A stretch of 64,000 nucleotides of DNA from Chrysaora quinquecirrha (Eukaryota > Cnidaria > Scyphozoa > Semaeostomeae > Pelagiidae), in assembly GCA_014526335.1 (NCBI GenBank), contig JACTAT010000050.1:1197348-1261347 (forward strand), written 5' to 3'. Under the pieces are notes generated by a model. The model saw only the letters and a list, made by a program, of their open reading frames with translations. It did not search any database and was not told the DNA's origin. The position numbers and the translations under genes are program-made. Numbering within the stretch: position 1 is the stretch's first letter; the number at the start of each line of letters is the position of its first letter. Of this stretch, positions 62,420 through 64,000 are shown piece after piece.

Positions 62420-63937
62420 AAACCTTTGCAGAAACAGACCCTATTTTATGAGTAGAAATAAGCGGAATCTGAAAATAATAAGACTTTTCAGACTTATTTA
62501 TTGCTTAATATTGTACTACGAACATCTTTGACGCGATTTTGCCACTTTTCTGACCGAATTAAAGTTAAACCGTCGACTTTTCTTCAATTTGCCACCCACT
62601 TTTATGGGGTTTTGGTTAAAATCATACCCATGTTTAGAGAATTTCAGTGCCCAAAACCCACCCATATGGGCGGCACATACCCGTACCCAAATTATACTAA
62701 GTACCCCCCGGGCCCAGAGTGCTGTAGCAATCCTAACGGGAATCGCGCATTTCGCCCATCCATCCCCTACTAGGTGGAGAGGTTACAAATGAACCCAGGG
62801 GGTACTCATATATCTTAAATCATATATCATATATCAGGAACTCTACCCTAACTTTATGAAAATTCCAACGTCAGAGCAAAAGTATATTTTTTTGATGTCA
62901 AATGAGGACAACATTTTTTCTACAAATCTTCGGAAAATTTGTTACGGAAATCTATAACAAACGCCTGGATGCTAGTCCCGATATTTGATATAGAAATTAA
63001 TTTCTCGTATGTTTTGAAATTATTGTAGTAGCTAATTCAGCTTTAATTTTTTTTGTATTGTTCTGTTGTTCAATGTAGACCATGTATCCTAGGATGTTGT
63101 GTCGAATTATATAAAAAAAAAATTTATGATAGGGGTGTTCATAGCAAGCGGAGGTGCCAACCGTAAACCCAAAAAAATAATTTCAAGCAAGAAAATTGAC
63201 CCAAAAAATAATTTGCTTGCCCTGCAAACCCAAAAAAATAACAGGCCTGCATTGTTATTCATTTAAGGGTCTGGCAACTACAGTACGACAAGGGAGTCGT
63301 CGCAAATTTCTGCAATTTTAAGGGTGTTAATCTGTCATAAAGTGACTGGCTGGACAGGGGAGAATCAGAAATAAACAATGACAACTTATCGTGTGGCCAG
63401 CTTTCGGCTCGTTCTCCCTCTGGCCTATTTTGTCTTTATCCCTTAACGTTTAACAAGCATTGGAAAGGGAAAATTACCATTTTAAAAACCAAACTTTGCG
63501 GTAAAACTTTCAAACATATTACCCTCCACTTTTTCCAAGCATTCCAGTTTCGTTTCTATCCTGTTCCGTTCCGGTGTTTATGGCACATCCGCCAAATGTT
63601 GCGGCAATCGGCCGAAGGCAAAGCGGCGAAAACAATAAGGGTTCGAGCCCGTTTGACCTTTCATCGTGTGAGAATACATAGATTCTCATTGTTTATTATT
63701 AATTACTTTTGTTCTGTGAAATTTTAATTGCAGGCCTTTTGATGTTTATCTGGTTTTACAAGCAACACGTGCTCCGAGCCACACCAGTGAGTGAAAGTTA
63801 AAAAGCAAAGCAAACCAAATTCGACCTGTCCCAAAGAACAACTCCGACCGACAGGCTTCGACTAAAATCTGAGGGCCTAAGGCTATGACAAGATTTGTTC
63901 GTAACATCAGGTAGTCGATAATAAAGAACTTCAATTA
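62420..63937. other. Intergenic DNA between the LTR element and the third transporter
   Basis: Positions about 62580-62805 hold the right part of a TIR repeat (GGGCGGCACATACCCGTACC, GTACCCCCCGGGCCC) that pairs with 60535-60600. A short tandem AAACCCAAAAAAATAA motif recurs at 63163-63241. Otherwise no gene was recognised. The promoter of the third transporter must lie near the right end. Confidence 0.45.
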
Positions 63938-64000
63938 ATGATGAATTTGGACACGAAAACTGCAGAGGAAGCACCGTTACTTGATGGTTTCAAGTTGTAC
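63938..64000 (+). CDS. FLVCR/SLC49-like transporter, third copy, 5' end only
   Basis: The last 63 bases open a frame MMNLDTKTAEEAPLLDGFKL and then Tyr, cut by the window end. GFKLY is exactly the start of the first membrane helix in the copy at 57.7 kb (NGFKLYKRRW), and the N-terminal length is similar to that of the other two paralogues. The start could be 63938 or 63941 (two adjacent ATGs). It faces away from the other two genes. Only about 20 residues are visible, so this rests on position and the GFKLY anchor. Confidence 0.6.
   Translation, partial: MMNLDTKTAEEAPLLDGFKLY

Noticed and set aside
63590..63660. tRNA-like GGGTTCGAGCCCG near 63640
   Set aside because: Only a B-box-like string; no A box or cloverleaf could be drawn.
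1..64000. CRISPR arrays, bacterial operons, or a recognisable defence system
   Set aside because: The window is eukaryotic. Tandem repeats seen are minisatellites or transposon repeats without unique spacers.

Overview
The window is nuclear DNA of an invertebrate metazoan. The supporting evidence is intron-rich housekeeping genes with GT-AG splice sites, long A+T-rich introns, tRNA-derived SINEs, and a dense load of DNA transposons and short palindromic elements (MITEs). Proteins such as mLST8, RSL1D1, APC10, SF3B5, RPL18, a CCDC166-like coiled-coil protein, cytosolic sulfotransferases and FLVCR/SLC49-type transporters are animal families. I cannot name the phylum from the sequence alone. No bacterial feature, CRISPR array, rRNA gene or convincing functional tRNA gene was seen. 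Most multi-exon genes are not visible as long ORFs. I assembled them from exons by splice phase and remembered family similarity, and every assembled CDS closes in frame.

Region 0.17-34.4 kb is a block of conserved housekeeping genes. In order: mLST8 (minus, 10 coding exons), RSL1D1-like (minus, 6 exons), a FAM167-like gene (plus, divergent from RSL1D1), APC10 (minus, one exon), SF3B5 (plus, 5 exons, divergent from APC10), a CCDC166-like DUF4515 coiled-coil gene (minus, 6 exons) and RPL18 (minus, 7 exons). The first intron of the CCDC166-like gene contains the most elaborate structure in the window. A CACTA/Tnp2-type transposase gene is split by a 5.1-kb element with an 8-bp target-site duplication. 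That element contains a hAT element that itself contains a MITE, and separately a hAT-like element interrupted by a second copy of its own family.

Region 34.7-49.8 kb is a cluster of seven intronless cytosolic sulfotransferase (SULT) genes or remnants in both orientations. Four are intact (36.1, 38.4, 42.7 and 44.4 kb), one is a 3' fragment, one has two single-base frameshifts, and one has lost its N-terminus, with its apparent start lying in the terminal repeat of a transposon. All share the PAPS-binding motifs, and all have an altered KTVE dimerisation motif.

Region 50-64 kb holds a repeat-rich spacer and then two full-length FLVCR/SLC49-like major-facilitator transporters on the minus strand (52.1-54.2 and 57.7-59.2 kb). 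A third paralogue begins on the plus strand and is cut by the window end (63.9 kb). Between the second and third lies a young, compact LTR retrotransposon (60.6-62.4 kb) with two LTRs of equal length that look identical, a primer-binding site, a polypurine tract and one Gag-type zinc knuckle.

The nuclear genes cover TOR signalling, ribosome biogenesis and translation, splicing, the anaphase-promoting complex and probably cilia. They appear to be ordinary syntenic neighbours. The SULT and transporter arrays are lineage-specific tandem expansions with possible roles in conjugation and transport.
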